9,838 bases of DNA from Deltaproteobacteria bacterium (GTDB lineage Bacteria; Desulfobacterota; Desulfobulbia; Desulfobulbales; BM004), in NCBI GenBank assembly GCA_019312985.1, contig JAFDCC010000128.1, forward strand, positions 1-9,838, written 5' to 3'. A model generated the notes under the pieces. It did not search any database and was not told the DNA's origin. It saw only the letters and a program-made list of their open reading frames with translations. The translations under genes and the position numbers were made by a program. Positions 7,404-9,838 of this stretch are shown here, in pieces. Every line of letters starts with the position of its first letter. The first letter of the stretch is position 1.

Positions 7404-8414
7404 ATGCAGATGCCAAAAACCCGCTCCCACCCATCCCCCGAAGACCACAGGATCACCGTTCTGCTCATCGACGACCAGGTGATGATTGCCGAAGCGATCC
7501 GCCGGGCCCTCAGCAGTGAGCAGGACATCAATTTCCACTATTGCCCGGATCCCCAGAAGGCGATCAGGCTCGCAGCGGAGATCAACGCCACGGTCATCCT
7601 GCAGGACCTCGTCATGCCCGATATCGACGGACTGATGATGGTGCGCTCCTTCAGGGTCAACAGGGTCACCGCCAAAATCCCTATCATCGTCCTGTCCACC
7701 AACGAGGAGGCGAAAATCAAGAGTGAAGCATTTCAACTCGGGGCAAATGACTACCTGATCAAGCTGCCCGACAAGATCGAACTTATCGCCCGGCTGCGGT
7801 ACCACTCCCGGGCATACATCAGCCAGGTTGAACGGGACGAGGCCTTCCTGGCCCTCGAGGAAAGCCGGCTGCAGCTCGCCACCGTCAACCGCGCCCTGCA
7901 GAAGCTCTCGTCAATTGACGGTCTCACCGGTATAGCAAATCGCAGAAGCTTTGACGAGACCCTGAAAAAGGAATGGCTCCGGGCCGCACGCTACCAGCAG
8001 CCCATCGCCATGCTCATGCTCGATATTGACTTTTTCAAACACTATAATGACCATTACGGCCACCAGGGAGGCGATGAGTGCCTGAAGAAGGTTACGAAGG
8101 CCCTTGCCGCCTCGCTCCACCGCGAAACAGATTTCCTGGCCCGCTACGGCGGCGAGGAATTTTCCGCCATTCTGCCCGATACCTCCCGGGAAGGTGCTAT
8201 CAAGATTGCCGAGAGAATGCGGCAGGCCCTTAAATCCCTGCAGGTCGAACACAGCAGGTCAAAAATCAGTAACATGGTTACCGTCAGCATCGGCGTTTCG
8301 TCCGTCGTGCCGCACAAGGATATTGAGGCCGAAAGCATTATCACCGCCGCCGACCAGGCCCTCTACCGAGCCAAGGCAGAAGGCCGTGACCGTGTCGTCG
8401 CAAGCGACGACTGA
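7404..8414 (+). CDS. wspR: Receiver-GGDEF diguanylate cyclase, WspR
   Basis: The output protein: when its receiver is phosphorylated by WspE it condenses two GTP into cyclic di-GMP. It has 336 residues. The receiver (about 13-135) has DDQ near 24, phosphoacceptor D68 in ILQDLVMPDIDG, and K in YLIKLPD. A helical coiled stalk (about 135-168) joins it to the GGDEF domain, which opens with DGLTGIANRR and carries DIDFFKHYND, the active-site loop GGEEF (249-253) and the inhibitory-site motif RETD (240-243), placed five residues before GGEEF as required. Both catalysis and product inhibition should therefore be intact. The receiver wording (VILQDLVMP, LSTNEEAKIKSEAFQLGANDY) resembles Pseudomonas WspR closely. 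No clear ribosome-binding site precedes ATG 7404; a second in-frame ATG at 7410 is possible. The 7-nt gap after wspF suggests re-initiation or coupling. Confidence 0.94.
   Translation: MQMPKTRSHPSPEDHRITVLLIDDQVMIAEAIRRALSSEQDINFHYCPDPQKAIRLAAEINATVILQDLVMPDIDGLMMVRSFRVNRVTAKIPIIVLSTNEEAKIKSEAFQLGANDYLIKLPDKIELIARLRYHSRAYISQVERDEAFLALEESRLQLATVNRALQKLSSIDGLTGIANRRSFDETLKKEWLRAARYQQPIAMLMLDIDFFKHYNDHYGHQGGDECLKKVTKALAASLHRETDFLARYGGEEFSAILPDTSREGAIKIAERMRQALKSLQVEHSRSKISNMVTVSIGVSSVVPHKDIEAESIITAADQALYRAKAEGRDRVVASDD
8394..8411 (+). terminator. Perfect stem-loop at the wspR 3' end, possible terminator or mRNA 3' protector
   Basis: GTCGTCGC at 8394-8401 is repeated as its exact reverse complement GCGACGAC at 8404-8411, with two bases between; as RNA this would fold as a 7-bp stem with a CAAG loop. 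It encodes the last residues of WspR (VVASDD) and ends on the base before the stop codon. The downstream sequence has no clean U-run (only TTATCTTA at 8421-8428), so it is not a classical intrinsic terminator. It could be chance from repeated Val/Asp codons. Confidence 0.3.
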
Positions 8415-8464
8415 ACAGGCCTTATCTTACCCATTGCGCCACCGCCCATGAGACAACGGGGACT

Positions 8465-8469
8465 GAGGA
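8465..8469 (+). promoter_or_regulatory. Ribosome-binding site of recC
   Basis: GAGGA, within TGAGGAA, ends 6 nt before ATG 8476, ideal spacing. It supports independent initiation of recC even though it lies only 61 nt after wspR. I see no convincing -35/-10 pair in that 61-nt gap. Confidence 0.65.
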
Positions 8470-8475
8470 ATTGCC

Positions 8476-9838
8476 ATGCCCGGCATCCATCTCTATAGCG
8501 GCAACAGGCTTGAAACACTGGCCGACGCTTTTGCCGGGCTTCTGCAGGCCGAACCGCTGCCGCCGCTTGCAGAGGAGGTCATTCTCGTCCAAAGCAGGGG
8601 CATGGCGCGCTGGCTTGCCATGGAAACCGCAGCCAGGCTCAATATCTGGGCCAACTGTTCCTGCCCCTTTCCCAATACCTTCATCCGCTCCGTATACGCC
8701 CTGCTATTCCCCGATATCCCGGCAGAGTCCCCCTTTGCGAAGGACCTGACCCTCTGGCACCTGATGGCTGTCCTGCCGGAGGTAATGGCGCAACCCCGTT
8801 ACAGCCTGGTCCGGTCCTATCTCGAATCCGGCGATGACCTCACGCTTTACGGACTTGCAGCAGAGATAGCCGACCTCTTTGACCAGTACAGCCTCTACCG
8901 GCCCGACATGATCCTGGACTGGGAGGCGGCCGCCGCCATCCCGGCTGAACATGCCTGGCAGGCCGACCTGTACCGCTCCCTGAAAGAACGTTTGCGCCAA
9001 TACTCCGACGGCCCCGTTTATCACCGGGCCCGCCTCCTGGAGATGTTTGAAAAAAAAATCAAGGCGCCGGACTTTGACCCTGCCCAACTGCCGTCGAGGG
9101 TCTCGGTCTTCGGCATCTCCTCCCTGCCGCCATACCACCTGCGGGTTCTTGCCGGGCTCGCCCGCCATATCGACATCGCCTTTTTCGTGATGAACCCCTG
9201 CCGGGAATACTGGTTTGATATCATTGCCGACCGGGACATCGGAAAAATAAGCCACAGAACATCGCTGAGCCCGGAAACACTCCACCTCAGCAGGGGAAAC
9301 TCCCTCCTCGCCTCCATGGGCCATCTCGGCCGCGATTTCATGGCAATGCTCCAGGATGTCTACACCGACGAGGCGGAGCTTTTCGAGGAGCCCGGCAGTG
9401 CCACACTCCTGCAGCAGATCCAACAGGATATTCTCCACCTCCGCGATACTGCGGCGCCGGGAACCAGTCACCAGGACAAAAGAAAAATCAACGCTGCCGA
9501 CACTTCCCTTGTCTTCCACTCCTGCCACAGCCCCATGCGCGAGGTCGAGGTCCTGCATGACCAGCTGCTGGAGCTGTTCAACACGGCAACGCCGAAGGAA
9601 CCGCTGGAGCCCAGGGACATCCTTGTCATGGCGCCGGACATCAATCTCTATGCGCCGCTTGTCGGGGCCGTTTTCGATGGACAGAGCGGCCACCACCGAA
9701 AAATCGGCTACACCGTCGCCGACCAGTCTATCAGGGAAACGAGCCCTTACCTTGAAGCCTTTTTCAGCATCCTGCGGCTGCCGCAGGGGCGCTTCACCAG
9801 TATCGATGTCTTTGAAATACTGGAGGCTCAACCGGTCA
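8476..9838 (+). CDS. recC: RecBCD enzyme subunit RecC, 3' truncated by window end
   Basis: The first ~454 residues of RecC, the subunit that holds the RecBCD helicase-nuclease together and recognises Chi during double-strand break repair and degradation of foreign linear DNA. The frame stays open to the window edge. RecC landmarks seen: LYSGNRLETLA at the N-terminus, EVILVQSRGMARWLAME, CPFPNTFI, ADLFDQYSLYRPDMI, PSRVSVFGISSLPP, MNPCREYWFDI, LASMGHLGRDF, FHSCHSPMREVEVLHDQLLE and ILVMAPDINLY; these correspond in order to the same segments of E. coli RecC (about 1120 aa), so roughly 40% of the gene is here. GAGGA at 8465-8469, 6 nt before the ATG, supports the start. It lies 61 nt after wspR on the same strand; recB and recD would be expected downstream but cannot be seen. 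It is functionally unrelated to the Wsp genes. Confidence 0.93.
   Translation, partial: MPGIHLYSGNRLETLADAFAGLLQAEPLPPLAEEVILVQSRGMARWLAMETAARLNIWANCSCPFPNTFIRSVYALLFPDIPAESPFAKDLTLWHLMAVLPEVMAQPRYSLVRSYLESGDDLTLYGLAAEIADLFDQYSLYRPDMILDWEAAAAIPAEHAWQADLYRSLKERLRQYSDGPVYHRARLLEMFEKKIKAPDFDPAQLPSRVSVFGISSLPPYHLRVLAGLARHIDIAFFVMNPCREYWFDIIADRDIGKISHRTSLSPETLHLSRGNSLLASMGHLGRDFMAMLQDVYTDEAELFEEPGSATLLQQIQQDILHLRDTAAPGTSHQDKRKINAADTSLVFHSCHSPMREVEVLHDQLLELFNTATPKEPLEPRDILVMAPDINLYAPLVGAVFDGQSGHHRKIGYTVADQSIRETSPYLEAFFSILRLPQGRFTSIDVFEILEAQPV

Noticed and set aside
8704..9831. 375-codon open frame on the minus strand
   Set aside because: It is antisense to recC, whose RecC motifs run continuously through the region; the predicted protein has no recognisable domain.

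Overview
The window carries a nearly complete Wsp-type chemosensory operon, all on the + strand, followed by the start of recC. Gene order and domain content match the wspA-B-C-D-E-F-R cluster known from Pseudomonas, a surface-sensing, chemotaxis-like pathway whose output is cyclic di-GMP synthesis rather than flagellar control. The host is probably a GC-rich Gram-negative proteobacterium, as both RecBCD and Wsp suggest. A deltaproteobacterial (Desulfobacterota) origin is only a guess from codon flavour. No rRNA, tRNA or other marker is present to settle it.

Layout: 1-1053 wspA (receptor; the window starts near the end of its second membrane helix or the start of HAMP, so the periplasmic sensor is missing); 1034-1483 wspB (CheW adaptor); about 1518-2726 wspC (CheR methyltransferase with TPR tail); 2772-3458 wspD (CheW with a four-cysteine N-terminal extension); 3455-6268 wspE (hybrid CheA with two N-terminal Hpt domains and a C-terminal receiver); a 108-nt gap; 6377-7396 wspF (CheB methylesterase); 7404-8414 wspR (receiver-GGDEF diguanylate cyclase); a 61-nt gap; 8476 to the window end, recC (5' ~40%). 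Genes overlap or sit within 45 nt of one another up to wspE, so the block looks like one transcription unit. The promoter would lie upstream of the window.

How they work together: WspA, clustered through WspB and WspD, controls autophosphorylation of WspE. WspE passes phosphate to WspR, its own receiver and WspF. WspR-P makes c-di-GMP. WspC methylates and WspF demethylates WspA to set its sensitivity. All catalytic signatures I looked for in WspC, WspE, WspF and WspR are intact, so the pathway appears functional.

The system itself is a described one. The points that deserve a second look are: a tandem second Hpt domain in WspE that keeps its histidine but changes the usually conserved glycine after the lysine to aspartate; a C-x13-C-x8-C-x2-C motif at the start of WspD; an Arg-to-Ala change at the very tip of the WspA signalling hairpin; the unusually long gap before wspF; and a perfect 8-bp inverted repeat ending at the wspR stop codon. 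There is no gene-free stretch longer than 300 bases, and I saw no mobile element, CRISPR array or RNA gene.
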